NCBI RefSeq assembly: GCF_963677305.1
Contig: NZ_OY781925.1
Span: 3,066,783 to 3,130,782 of the forward strand
Origin: an uncultured Holophaga sp.
GTDB lineage: Bacteria; Acidobacteriota; Holophagae; Holophagales; Holophagaceae
DNA: 64,000 bases
Direction of reading: 5' to 3'
The translations under genes were made by a program, and so were the position numbers. This document shows, piece by piece, positions 16,290 to 23,714 of the stretch; the first letter of the stretch is position 1, and the number at the start of each line of letters is the position of its first letter. The notes beneath the pieces were generated by a model, which was given only the letters and a program-made list of their open reading frames with translations, ran no database searches and had not been told where the DNA came from.

Positions 16290-17175
16290 ATCCGCCACCT
16301 TCCTTGTGCTTTTTAAGTATAGACTTAATCAGCTTTTGTGCAAGACTAATTGCCTTATCAGATGGATTAGATAAAGCATAAACAAGATGGAACATTGGCG
16401 CATTATTCGAGTTTCTAAGCACGACGACATCGCTTGAAACCCAGGCAAAAATGGACCGAAGACGATTCAGAATATATCGCGCAAGCATCCCGGGACCGCC
16501 CACACGAACCGGACAGTCCTCATTGATATTAAACATATCAAGATCTTCTGTATCTCCAAATAGACTTGGCTGACGAGTAACTTTATATAGATGAGGAATA
16601 GGATCCTCACCAAAAGTAGAGATCAACTTCTGCCGCCACGACTCATTGACTTCCCCTTCACGGGGAAGCGTTCGAGAGATGGCTCCGAAGGGGACCAGGA
16701 ACCACAGGTCCAAGATACGAGATGCCGCGATAGCTTTCAGCGTGCGCCATTCCACAGTCATAGCAAATGGGTCAAGGAACACAACGCCACGATGCAGAGG
16801 CCCCTCTAGCTTCTGGATGATTTTCGGCAATTCATTGTTGGCATCCCCGTTCCACACCAAGCCTTTGTTTACTCGCATCTCGCCCAACTTGCGCCGCAAC
16901 TCGGCAGCCTTTTCTACATCCTTTTCAATGAAATAATACTGACTAAATGGGTTGGAGATCTGAAGAGACCGCAAGACTGATCCAGGACAGGAGAGTGTAT
17001 TACCAGTTTCATCGTCGTATTCTCGGCTCCCGGTTCCAGCAAAAGCATCGATATACACCAAACCCCATTTTGTGTTTCTCAATGCAGTCGAATAGATGTC
17101 GAGGTAATTCATAACGACATCCAGCTTTTCCTCTGTCCATACAGAGCCAAAGCGGTGCTCAACGATAGTATCCAT
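16267..17175 (-). CDS. tcmP: Three-Cys-motif partner protein TcmP
   Basis: A 302-residue protein of the TcmP family, named for its constant pairing with three-Cys-motif DUF5131 proteins. It has VYIDAFAGTGSREYDD near residue 40 and VVFLDPFAMTVEW near 130, which look like the AdoMet-binding and DPF-type motifs of Rossmann methyltransferases. The pair's function is not established. The ATG at 17175 follows TGAGG; a GTG at 17187 is possible. Base composition is strikingly AT-rich compared with neighbours, so the module was probably acquired separately. It is transcribed leftward ahead of the DUF5131 gene. Confidence 0.85.
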   Translation of the reverse strand: MDTIVEHRFGSVWTEEKLDVVMNYLDIYSTALRNTKWGLVYIDAFAGTGSREYDDETGNTLSCPGSVLRSLQISNPFSQYYFIEKDVEKAAELRRKLGEMRVNKGLVWNGDANNELPKIIQKLEGPLHRGVVFLDPFAMTVEWRTLKAIAASRILDLWFLVPFGAISRTLPREGEVNESWRQKLISTFGEDPIPHLYKVTRQPSLFGDTEDLDMFNINEDCPVRVGGPGMLARYILNRLRSIFAWVSSDVVVLRNSNNAPMFHLVYALSNPSDKAISLAQKLIKSILKKHKEGGGYVQSVGN

Positions 17176-17253
17176 TGATAGCCTCACTGAATCAGATCGC
17201 TTAACAAGCAGACAATCAATTACACGACATCCATCATTGATGTCACGGAAATT

Positions 17254-17766
17254 TCATGCCACTTTCTCCAGCGCATTGATCCGCATCCGGGCGATTCTCC
17301 CCGCCAGCCTCCTGGAGGCGCAGTCCTGCAGCGGCAGATCCTCAAAGTGTGCGGATAGCGCCCCCACAAAGGCATCCACGCAGGCGTTCTGATGCAAGAG
17401 GATCCGCGCCTCGGGAATGAGGGCACAGGCAGCCCACCGGTTGGCCTGGGCCTCGCCCTTGCTCCAGAGCAGCTCCCCCTTGGGCCCCGAGTGATGCACC
17501 AGGTGCCCCAGCTCGTGGGCGAGGCTCCAGGCCCTGGCCAGCGGTCCACTCCGGGGCACGATGATCACAGCAGGCCTCGACTCTGAGACGTCAGCAGCCC
17601 TAGCGGAGGAAGAGGAGGCAGGGAAGAAAGCTCCCTTCTCCACATCGCCATAGACCACCACCGCCCCCAGCTCCCAGGCGTAGGTCTCCAGGTCATCCTG
17701 AGTCGGATACCGGAGACCGAACCACGCCGGGACCTCCTGGGGCTTGGGCTCATGGCTTCTTGCCAC
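17254..17766 (-). CDS. ImmA/IrrE-family metallopeptidase
   Basis: A 170-residue protein with the zinc motif HELGHLVHH (HExxH) in the middle and a downstream QANRWAACALIPEA segment that supplies the third ligand region (E-A-x-x-W-A). ImmA-type proteases cleave the phage repressor encoded next door to start induction. It overlaps the repressor stop by 17 bases when started at the GTG at 17766 (AAGGGGCAGG upstream); ATG 17802 would add 12 residues. Context and motif together make a role in repressor control likely. Confidence 0.82.
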   Translation of the reverse strand: MARSHEPKPQEVPAWFGLRYPTQDDLETYAWELGAVVVYGDVEKGAFFPASSSSARAADVSESRPAVIIVPRSGPLARAWSLAHELGHLVHHSGPKGELLWSKGEAQANRWAACALIPEARILLHQNACVDAFVGALSAHFEDLPLQDCASRRLAGRIARMRINALEKVA

Positions 17767-18172
17767 CCTGCCCCTTCTCTGCCGCCTGGCGCGCCAGGCC
17801 AATGGCCACGCCCTGCTTCCACAGCTGGTAGTAGAGGTCCTTCTGGTCCTCTGGAATCGACTTCAGGTCCTCCAGCATGGCGGTCGCCAAGACTCGGTCC
17901 CGCTCGGAGGCTTCGGACCAGGCCCCAGTCGGCATCCCATCAGGGGAAATCCCGGGGTCATCGACGAACTCAGTCACGCTGCACCCGAAGAGGGCTGCCG
18001 CTCGTTGAAGCGTAGCAAACCCGGCACGACGCCCCTTCTGATAGAGAACTTGGCGGAGAGAACTCAGATTCATCTCCAGCGCCTCGGCGACTTGCGCCTG
18101 GGTATGCCCCGTACTTGCCTGGTATTCCTTCAACCGGGCAGCAAAGACTTGTCGCTGAGGCCAAACATCCAT
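17750..18172 (-). CDS. XRE-family repressor (CI-like)
   Basis: A 140-residue protein. Residues about 8-65 are an XRE helix-turn-helix (FAARLKEYQASTGHTQAQVAEALEMNLSSLRQVLYQKG). The C-terminal part is helical and lacks a LexA-type Ser/Lys peptidase, which fits control by the adjacent ImmA-like protease rather than self-cleavage. The ATG at 18172 faces the divergent Cro-like gene across 75 bp. Longer upstream frames overlap that gene and are rejected. Confidence 0.82.
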   Translation of the reverse strand: MDVWPQRQVFAARLKEYQASTGHTQAQVAEALEMNLSSLRQVLYQKGRRAGFATLQRAAALFGCSVTEFVDDPGISPDGMPTGAWSEASERDRVLATAMLEDLKSIPEDQKDLYYQLWKQGVAIGLARQAAEKGQGGKKP

Positions 18173-18247
18173 GCGTCCATCATGGACAGTATGTTCAGAT
18201 TGAGAATAGCCTGATTCAGTATTGACTATATTCACTGCGAACACACA
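18173..18247. promoter_or_regulatory. Lysis-lysogeny switch region with repeated half-sites
   Basis: This 75-bp AT-rich gap divides repressor and Cro-like genes and must hold both promoters and the operators. Similar elements recur: GTTCAGATTGA (18193), ATTCAGTATTGA (18214, 21 bp on), and ATTCACTG (18230). A TTGACT at 18222-18227 could be a -35 for the rightward gene only with a start very close to its ATG, so box calls are tentative. Confidence 0.5.
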
Positions 18248-18478
18248 ATGGTTCCCATGGACCTGCGTGAACGCCTCGACTTCCCCATCACCGAGCTGCA
18301 GCGGCGCATGGGCGCTTCCAGCTATTCGACCCTTCACCAGGTCCTGGCTGGGATCAAGCCCTGCTCCCCTGGTTACGCCAAGCGCATCGAAGCCGCGACC
18401 AGCGGCGCGATCCGCTGGACGGAGTTTTTCGATGATCCCCCGGCCCATCAACCGCCGCCGCTGGGCGAGGCGGTCTGA
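18248..18478 (+). CDS. Cro-like HTH protein
   Basis: A 76-residue protein with a YdaS/Cro-like helix-turn-helix (LRERLDFPITELQRRMGASSYSTLHQVLAGIKPCSPGYAKRIEAAT) and a Pro-rich end. ATG 18248 or 18257. It is the first gene of the rightward early operon and faces the CI-like repressor, the usual arrangement for a Cro protein. Confidence 0.7.
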   Translation: MVPMDLRERLDFPITELQRRMGASSYSTLHQVLAGIKPCSPGYAKRIEAATSGAIRWTEFFDDPPAHQPPPLGEAV

Positions 18479-18516
18479 TGTCGCACCCCCACCTGAACCC
18501 ATATCCCGGAGGCCCT

Positions 18517-18690
18517 ATGAACTCCTCTCAGAAGCTCGCCATCGCGCGCAAGATTTCCCTGCTCCTCGACGGCGAGGAGGTCCAGGATCCTGAAATCCGA
18601 GCTGACATCCTCCTGGCGGCTGCCAGAGCGGAAGTCAACCAGCACTGCCTCATCTACTTGGCCTCGGGCTCCGAGTCCTTGCCCAGGTAG
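18517..18690 (+). CDS. Small early phage protein
   Basis: A 57-residue helical protein (QKLAIARKISLLLDGEEVQDPEIRADILLAAARAEVNQH). The ATG at 18517 follows CCGGAGG at good spacing; an ATG at 18478 overlaps the previous stop. No family known. Its 3' end overlaps the convergent small gene by 37 bp. Confidence 0.5.
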   Translation: MNSSQKLAIARKISLLLDGEEVQDPEIRADILLAAARAEVNQHCLIYLASGSESLPR

Positions 18691-18848
18691 GCCGCATGCA
18701 CGGCGTTGTAGGCGGTATGGAACAGGTTGTAGACCGTTTTCGAGTCTATGGCCGTGCTGCGCGTGCCAATCGCGGCCACCGCAATCTTCGTCGCCGCCTC
18801 GACCAGCGCCAGGCGCACTGCGCCATTCAGTTTTTCTGTCTCGACCAT
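18654..18848 (-). CDS. Small leftward protein of unknown function
   Basis: A 64-residue protein (MVETEKLNGAVRLALVEAATKIAVAAI...). The ATG at 18848 is preceded by GAGGGGG. It lies opposite the early operon, partly overlapping the end of the preceding rightward gene, which is unusual; the good ribosome site and protein-like composition support it, but it could be chance. Confidence 0.45.
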   Translation of the reverse strand: MVETEKLNGAVRLALVEAATKIAVAAIGTRSTAIDSKTVYNLFHTAYNAVHAAYLGKDSEPEAK

Positions 18849-18918
18849 GGGTCCCCCTCGTGTGGGTTGTTGATTCGCACCCACATGCTCGCACAGAGGG
18901 ATTCATGGCCGACACCGC

Positions 18919-18982
18919 CTCGTGGTGAGTGCCACGAGCGTTCCGCCAGGCCTCTCTCTGCCCAGGGAGGCCTGGCCTTGTT
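18919..18982. promoter_or_regulatory. Two tandem hairpins in the early leader
   Basis: Between 18849 and 19014 there are two perfect inverted repeats: CTCGTGG/CCACGAG (18919-18925, 18932-18938) and CCAGGCCTC/GAGGCCTGG (18946-18954, 18967-18975), the second followed by CCTTGTTC. They could attenuate or terminate early rightward transcription. Confidence 0.45.
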
Positions 18983-19014
18983 CTCCCCGATCTTCCCTTT
19001 CGAGGTTTTCCATC

Positions 19015-19506
19015 ATGCACACCAATCTCCCCGCTCCCCAGGATCAACACCAGGGCGAAAGATTTGACCCCCTGAAGTTCCAGGCCAAGCGCCGCCTACG
19101 CCTCGAGCTGGAGGCTTCCGGACAGGACCAGAAGCCCTTGGCCATCGAGGCCCGGGTCGATGACGCCAAGGTCACCCGTTGGCTTCATGACAAGTACGTC
19201 GATGACCTCCCGGCCTACAAGGTGCCGGCCATCACCCGGCAGTGGGGCCCGGGCTTCATGGAGTGGCTCGCCATCCAGTGCGGTGGCGTCTATCACCACG
19301 GTGAACAGGTCGAGCACCTCCGCCTGCCCGCCGTCGCACTCGTCGGCCTCCTTGCCCGGGAGAGTGGCTGCACCGTTCAGCAGCTCATCCAGGACCTCGA
19401 GGACATGCACTGGAGCCCGGACGAGAAGCAGGCCCGCCTCCCCCAACTCCGGAAGCTCCTCCAGATCGTGCAGGCCTTCGTCGCTGAGGCGGAGGTGGCG
19501 GGATGA
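19015..19506 (+). CDS. Early phage regulator-like protein
   Basis: A 163-residue protein. The middle part (LRLELEASGQDQKPLAIEARVDDAKVTRWLHDKYVDDLPAYKVPAITRQWGPGFMEWLAIQCGG, read in parts) follows the pattern of an HTH domain recognising a small genome, similar in layout to phage CII or YdaT-type regulators. The C terminus is helical (VQQLIQDLEDMHW). Start ATG 19015. Function is inferred from pattern and position only. Confidence 0.55.
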   Translation: MHTNLPAPQDQHQGERFDPLKFQAKRRLRLELEASGQDQKPLAIEARVDDAKVTRWLHDKYVDDLPAYKVPAITRQWGPGFMEWLAIQCGGVYHHGEQVEHLRLPAVALVGLLARESGCTVQQLIQDLEDMHWSPDEKQARLPQLRKLLQIVQAFVAEAEVAG

Positions 19507-19709
19507 GCTCGTCCGGCAACCTTTCCACGATCCTGCACGAACTCCAGGAGGCCGACGCCTCGCTCCTGGGCCTCGCCCCCATGCACGGCCGGGTCTACCA
19601 GGCCCGCCAGAGCCTCCGGAGGGCCATGGCGGCCGCCCTGAAGGAGCTGGAGGCCCAAGGGCAACCTGCGGTCCGCTCCACACTCCAACAGCCCGGGGGT
19701 GAGCGATGA
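19503..19709 (+). CDS. Small helical early protein
   Basis: A 68-residue protein (LSTILHELQEADASLLGLAPMHGRVYQARQSLRRAMAAALKELE) with 4-base overlaps to both neighbours, so translation is coupled. No recognised family. Confidence 0.55.
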   Translation: MSSSGNLSTILHELQEADASLLGLAPMHGRVYQARQSLRRAMAAALKELEAQGQPAVRSTLQQPGGER

Positions 19710-19882
19710 GCGGCCGGGGATCCCGCCTCTACAACCCGGCCTCGGACCAGGTCGTTGTGCTGCTGCCCGTCACCATCATCGACCGCCTTGACCAGCTGGC
19801 GAAGGCGAACGGGACCACCCGCAGCGCCTTAATCCGGGAGGCCGTCGACCTCTACCTGCGCAGCACCCGGGAGGGATCATGA
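19706..19882 (+). CDS. Ribbon-helix-helix DNA-binding protein
   Basis: A 58-residue protein whose sequence fits the ribbon-helix-helix (CopG/Arc) fold: a beta strand VVVLLPVTI, then IDRLDQLAKANGTTRSALIREAVDLYL. It overlaps neighbours at both ends by 4 bases (ATGA), inside the coupled early operon. Probably a small transcription regulator. Confidence 0.7.
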   Translation: MSGRGSRLYNPASDQVVVLLPVTIIDRLDQLAKANGTTRSALIREAVDLYLRSTREGS

Positions 19883-20247
19883 CCTGCTGGACCCTCCGCA
19901 TCGAAAAAGCCTGTCCCTCACAGAACGAGTTCGCCTGGGCCCACTGGCGCAAGGCCAAGTCCTCCAAGGACGCCTGGAAGCTCCTCATCAGGGGCGCCTC
20001 AGGCTTCCTCGACATCCCCCGGGCCCGGGGCAAGCGCCGCCTCACCATCGAGCGTCACGCCCGCGGCACCCTCGACGAGCAGAACCTGATCGGCGGCGCC
20101 AAAGGGATCATCGACGACCTGGTGCAACTGGGCCTGCTGGTGGATGACAAGCCCGCCTTCCTGGAGCTCGGAAGGCCTGTCCAGGCCCGCCTCCAGAAGG
20201 GGGAGAGACGCCCTTACACCCTGCTCATCCTCGAAGAGGTGGCGTGA
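19879..20247 (+). CDS. RusA-like Holliday-junction resolvase
   Basis: A 122-residue protein. The pattern GTLDEQNLIGGAKGIIDDLVQLGLLVDDKP reproduces the RusA active-site layout, in which Asp residues in D-x-x-N ... K-x-x-x-D and a final DD bind the metal. RusA proteins resolve branched DNA made by recombination or replication. It sits directly before the replication genes, the usual place in lambdoid early regions. Confidence 0.7.
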   Translation: MTCWTLRIEKACPSQNEFAWAHWRKAKSSKDAWKLLIRGASGFLDIPRARGKRRLTIERHARGTLDEQNLIGGAKGIIDDLVQLGLLVDDKPAFLELGRPVQARLQKGERRPYTLLILEEVA

Positions 20248-21104
20248 TGGACCCTTGGTTCAAGTTCTACGCCTCTGACTACCTCCTGGACCCCGAGGTG
20301 GACGCACTCCCGCTGGAGGCCCAGGGCATCCTGGTCCGCATCTGGTGCCTCTGCTGGCGTGATTCGGTCGTCCCCTCAGACCCCGGGACCCTGGCCCGCC
20401 GGGCAATGGTTGACCCCAAGGCTATGCGGAAGCACTGGGCATCCATCTCTCGGTTTTTCCAGAAGAGCGATGGCGGCATGGTCAGTCCTCGCATGGAGCG
20501 AGAGCGGAGCGAGTCCAGAGCAAAGGCTGAATCTCGTCGGTTGGGTGCACAAAAGACCAACGCTAAGCGATGGGGGAATCGACCTACGAGTGAGTCGCAT
20601 AGCGATCACTCAGCGACCGGACAGCGAGTCGCTCCAGGAGTCGCTAAGCGACCATTAGAGCGAGTCGCTGAAGTGTCGCCTTCAGAATCAGAGTCAGAAT
20701 CAGAAGTACATATACCCCCCCTTACCCCCCCTGGGGGGACGGCGGAGCCGGATGAACCGGCCTCCGCCCCGGACCCTTCGCCCGTGGTGACCGTGATGCC
20801 CTGTGTCGGAGCTGGGCCCAAGACCTGGTCGGTCACGGAACGCATGCTCGAGGAGTGGGCGCCGGCCTACCCTGCCCTGGACCTGCGCCAGGAGGTGGAG
20901 CGCATGAGGCTCTGGCTCCTGAGCCACCGTGAGCGCCGGAAGACCGCCCGGGGCATGCCCAGGTTCGCCCTCGCATGGCTGAGCAGAGCTCAGGACACCC
21001 CTCGCGGATCCCGCCAGACCTCTCCCCCAAGATCCACCAGCCGCGCCACGGAAGCCGACCAGGCCTTCCTGGACCAGCTGGACGCCATCGAAGCCGGAGC
21101 CTGA
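20247..21104 (+). CDS. DUF1376 phage replication protein (O-like)
   Basis: A 285-residue protein. Residues 1-95 are the DUF1376 domain (WFKFYASDYLLDPEVDALPLEAQGILVRIWCLCW ... GGMVSPRMERER, read in parts), found in phage replication initiators. Residues about 110-165 are low-complexity, and this stretch coincides with clustered DNA repeats (see 20592-20720). The C-terminal part is basic and helical. A GTG at 20244 overlapping the previous stop is an alternative start. It is followed by a DnaC-like loader, so the pair resembles lambda O and P. Confidence 0.75.
   Translation: MDPWFKFYASDYLLDPEVDALPLEAQGILVRIWCLCWRDSVVPSDPGTLARRAMVDPKAMRKHWASISRFFQKSDGGMVSPRMERERSESRAKAESRRLGAQKTNAKRWGNRPTSESHSDHSATGQRVAPGVAKRPLERVAEVSPSESESESEVHIPPLTPPGGTAEPDEPASAPDPSPVVTVMPCVGAGPKTWSVTERMLEEWAPAYPALDLRQEVERMRLWLLSHRERRKTARGMPRFALAWLSRAQDTPRGSRQTSPPRSTSRATEADQAFLDQLDAIEAGA
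20592..20720. other. Candidate prophage replication origin (iterons within replication gene)
   Basis: The octamer GAGTCGC(T) occurs at 20592, 20626, 20638 and 20662, with GTGTCGCC at 20673 and the reverse-type AGCGACC at 20612 and 20647. Immediately after come TCAGAA direct repeats (around 20682-20704) and a C-tract region with TACATATA. Repeats inside the initiator coding region followed by a less GC-rich stretch match the lambda ori layout. The match is structural, not by sequence. Confidence 0.5.
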
Positions 21105-21105
21105 C

Positions 21106-21696
21106 ATGCATACCCGCACCCTGCAGCTCCTCTCCACCATCGGCCTCGGCAAGCATGAGCTCCAGGCCCTGTCTGCCCCGCCCCTCTTCCCCCTCTCCGG
21201 CCCACTCGAAACCGGGCTCGGCCTCATCGGGCCCACCGGCACCGGCAAGACCTGGCGTCTCATCCAGGCCCTGGGTGCCGACCTCGACGTTCACGTGCTG
21301 ACCCAGCCTGTCCCTGCCGAGGCCAAGATGCCCTTCCGGTATGCCAGGTGGATCAACTGGCCCGACGCCTCTGAGAAGCTCAAGGGCATGGTCGCCAAGG
21401 GCTTCCACGCCGACATCGTGGACCTTGTCGACGCCTGGGAATCCTGTTGCATGCTCTTCCTGGACGACCTCGGCCAGGAGCGGATCACCGGCGAGAACGA
21501 CTACTCCCTCGGCATCCTGCGCTCCCTCCTGGACCAGCGTTACCGGACGGGCCGGGCGGTCTACTGGACCTCGAACCTGCCCCCCAAGGACCTCGTGCGG
21601 GTCTACGGATCCCGGATCGTCTCCCGGATGCGGGAGGCTTGGCCCTGGACGGCCGTGAAGGGCCACGACATGCGGGTCAGCGGGGTGGTTGCATGA
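21106..21696 (+). CDS. DnaC-like helicase loader ATPase
   Basis: A 196-residue AAA+ protein. It has a Walker A motif GPTGTGKT (about 43-50), a Walker B LFLDDLG near 112, and sensor-1-like WTSNLPP near 152 followed by SRMREAW, as in DnaC/IstB-type loaders. It would load the host replicative helicase at the phage origin. It starts 1 base after the previous stop. Confidence 0.8.
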   Translation: MHTRTLQLLSTIGLGKHELQALSAPPLFPLSGPLETGLGLIGPTGTGKTWRLIQALGADLDVHVLTQPVPAEAKMPFRYARWINWPDASEKLKGMVAKGFHADIVDLVDAWESCCMLFLDDLGQERITGENDYSLGILRSLLDQRYRTGRAVYWTSNLPPKDLVRVYGSRIVSRMREAWPWTAVKGHDMRVSGVVA

Positions 21697-22076
21697 GTAC
21701 GCTCTACGACCAGTCAATCGGTGACCGCCTCGGCTCCCGCTACCTGCACCCGGACCTGACCCCTCGGGAGTTCTGCGGCCGTTGGTGGTCCAGAACCCAC
21801 CCCCTCTGCTGCCCTCACTGCCAGAACGTGTTCTATGCCTGGCAACCGGAGGACCAGCCCTTCGAGCCCTACCGGAATCCCTCAGGCATGCGGGGAACCG
21901 ACGGCGGCCGACAGACCTGCGGGCACCCCCTCTGCGAGAAGGCGGAGCGAAAGGAAGTGGCCCTGAACACCCCGGCCTATCTCGCGACCGTCGAAGGGAC
22001 CAGCACACACGAAGACCCAACCCGCACCAAGGGAAACGGGCGACGAGGACTCAGCGCGATGGGGGAATCAGCATGA
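21693..22076 (+). CDS. Hypothetical protein with possible zinc-binding Cys/His
   Basis: A 127-residue protein with CCPHC near residue 38 and TCGHPLC near 77, which could bind one zinc. The rest is polar and the C-terminal third looks disordered. The ATG at 21693 overlaps the loader stop by 4 bases. No family recognised. Confidence 0.55.
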   Translation: MSTLYDQSIGDRLGSRYLHPDLTPREFCGRWWSRTHPLCCPHCQNVFYAWQPEDQPFEPYRNPSGMRGTDGGRQTCGHPLCEKAERKEVALNTPAYLATVEGTSTHEDPTRTKGNGRRGLSAMGESA

Positions 22077-22387
22077 CCACAAAGCAGTCTTCCGGCCTCT
22101 GCGTGGCCGACCTCGAGGCCACCGTGGCCTCAGAATTCCGTGAGGCAGGGTTCAGCATCGAGGCATCTGTGGCCATCGCAGAACTCAGTGTTTGCGCGCT
22201 CTGCTCAGTGCTGGGTGGCTCCCAGGTCTACTGGCCGAAGACCATGCTGAACCGGTACCGTGACCGCCGGATCTATCAACTGGCCAACGGCCACAACAGC
22301 GCTGAACTGGCTCAGCAGTTCGATTTGGCCAAGAGCCGCATCGAGCAAATCGTTCGCGATGGCCGCCAGAAGCGCGGGAGGCTCTGA
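22073..22387 (+). CDS. Mor-family transcription activator
   Basis: A 104-residue protein of the Mor/C activator family known from phage Mu. The C-terminal half fits: LGGSQVYWPKTMLNRYRDRRIYQLANGHNSAELAQQFDLAKSRIEQIV (read in parts), that is, a beta strand with VYxPK followed by an HTH. Mor and C activate middle and late promoters with host RNA polymerase. Its position as last early gene, just before morphogenesis genes, suggests it turns on the structural operon. Confidence 0.82.
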   Translation: MTTKQSSGLCVADLEATVASEFREAGFSIEASVAIAELSVCALCSVLGGSQVYWPKTMLNRYRDRRIYQLANGHNSAELAQQFDLAKSRIEQIVRDGRQKRGRL

Positions 22388-23109
22388 TGGAGATCAAGAT
22401 CGATCCGAAGGTGATGGACAAGGCCACAGAGGACCTGACCGACCTGGAGAAGACCCAGCTTCCCATCGCCATGGCTCGGACCATCAACGACACCGCTGCT
22501 GACCTCCAAGCGGCCGAGCGTCGCGAGATGGAGCAGGTGTTCGATAGCCCGACCCCCATGACCCTGAACAGCATCAAGGTCTGGAAGGCGAACAAGCGCA
22601 CCCTGACAGGACGGATCTTCGTTCGCGATGAAGCGGCCAAGGGCAACCCTCCCGTGAAATATCTCAGAGCCCAAGTCGAGGGTGGCGAGCGGCGCCCCAA
22701 GAGGTTCGAGATGGCGATGCGGATCGCTGGGCATCTGAGATCTGATGGCTTCCTCGTGCCGAGCAAGGCATCTCCACTCAATCGCTATGGCAACTTCACT
22801 GGCGGGCGCATTACGCAGTTCTTGGACGCCATCGGGGCCAACTTCAAGGATTCATCCCAGCATTCAAAGACCCAGGGGCGTCGCTACTTCTTCGGCCAAC
22901 CCAAGGGGTTTGGGGCCAAGGTCGGCCCGGGTGTGTGGCTCCGCACGAAGAACGGCCTCAAGCCTATGCTCCTGCTCCGCACCAAGGCCCCCACCTACAG
23001 CAAGCGTTTCAAGTTCCATGAGGTCGCCGACCAGGTGGTGTCCACACGCTTCCTGGAGAACTTCAAGAAGCGTATGGCTGAGGCTGTGGCAACGGCCCAC
23101 CTTCGATGA
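22387..23109 (+). CDS. Phage protein of unknown function ahead of terminase
   Basis: A 240-residue protein: helical N terminus (AMARTINDTAADLQAAERREMEQVFDSPTP) and basic C-terminal half with RYFFGQPKG and a conserved-looking RTKAPTYSKRFKFHEVADQVV. The layout resembles uncharacterised phage proteins sometimes linked to minor structural roles. Start ATG 22387 overlaps the Mor stop by one base. Role unknown. Confidence 0.6.
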   Translation: MEIKIDPKVMDKATEDLTDLEKTQLPIAMARTINDTAADLQAAERREMEQVFDSPTPMTLNSIKVWKANKRTLTGRIFVRDEAAKGNPPVKYLRAQVEGGERRPKRFEMAMRIAGHLRSDGFLVPSKASPLNRYGNFTGGRITQFLDAIGANFKDSSQHSKTQGRRYFFGQPKGFGAKVGPGVWLRTKNGLKPMLLLRTKAPTYSKRFKFHEVADQVVSTRFLENFKKRMAEAVATAHLR

Positions 23110-23121
23110 GACGACCATGCA

Positions 23122-23154
23122 AAGGGCCCGTGTGCCGGTACAAAACGGGTCCTT
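23122..23154 (+). terminator. Hairpin ahead of terminase genes
   Basis: A 10-bp stem with one G-T pair (23122-23131 with 23145-23154) lies 13 bases after the preceding stop and ends in CCTTCTGG. It may stop early transcripts. The rest of 23110-23246 must hold the late promoter and possibly cos, which I cannot identify by eye. Confidence 0.45.
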
Positions 23155-23246
23155 CTGGCGATTCCCCTACGCGGGCCATTCGACCCTCGGCTTTTCGCTA
23201 GAGAAAACCTGGAAAACCACGTTCCCCACGCTCCCAAGGGTTTTGA

Positions 23247-23714
23247 ATGAATATTCATGAAATGACCACAGAAGAGGCAGCGACACTCCTGTCGGTGACC
23301 CCTCGGGCCGTCCGAAAATGGGCCCAAGAAGAGGGGCTCCCGCACCGATTCATCGGCAAGGATCTGCGCTTCGATTGGCCCCAGACTTTGACCTGGTGGA
23401 CCGCCAACAAGTGCCGGGGTCCGGTTGCGGCCCAGCGGGGGAGCTCCACTCCGCCCAAGGTAGTGTCCGAGGCCCAGATCCTCGCCACCAAAGCCCGGAT
23501 GGACGCCATCAAGCTGGCCGAGCGAGAGGGCCGGATGATCGACCTCCAGCTGGTGGAGGACGAGTGGACCCGGAAGATCCTGGCGTGCCGGGGGCGGCTG
23601 CTGACCATCCCGGCCCGGTTACGGGGACCCCTGGGGCAGGAAATCGCCAAGCGGGTCGAGGACGAGGTATTCCAGGCCCTCACGGAGCTTGCCAAGGAAT
23701 GGCCCGATGCGTGA
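23247..23714 (+). CDS. terS: Terminase small subunit (Nu1-like)
   Basis: A 155-residue protein. It begins with an excisionase-type winged helix (EEAATLLSVTPRAVRKWAQEEGLPHRFIGKDLRFDWPQTLTWW, read in parts) as in lambda Nu1, and ends with a helical region (IAKRVEDEVFQALTELAKEW) that would bind the large subunit. It recognises phage DNA for packaging. Start ATG 23247; the stop overlaps the TerL start by 8 bases. Confidence 0.8.
   Translation: MNIHEMTTEEAATLLSVTPRAVRKWAQEEGLPHRFIGKDLRFDWPQTLTWWTANKCRGPVAAQRGSSTPPKVVSEAQILATKARMDAIKLAEREGRMIDLQLVEDEWTRKILACRGRLLTIPARLRGPLGQEIAKRVEDEVFQALTELAKEWPDA

Noticed and set aside
23110..23246. A cos site just before the terminase genes.
   Set aside because: The position is right for lambda-type packaging, but I see no recognisable cos core; only a hairpin is evident.
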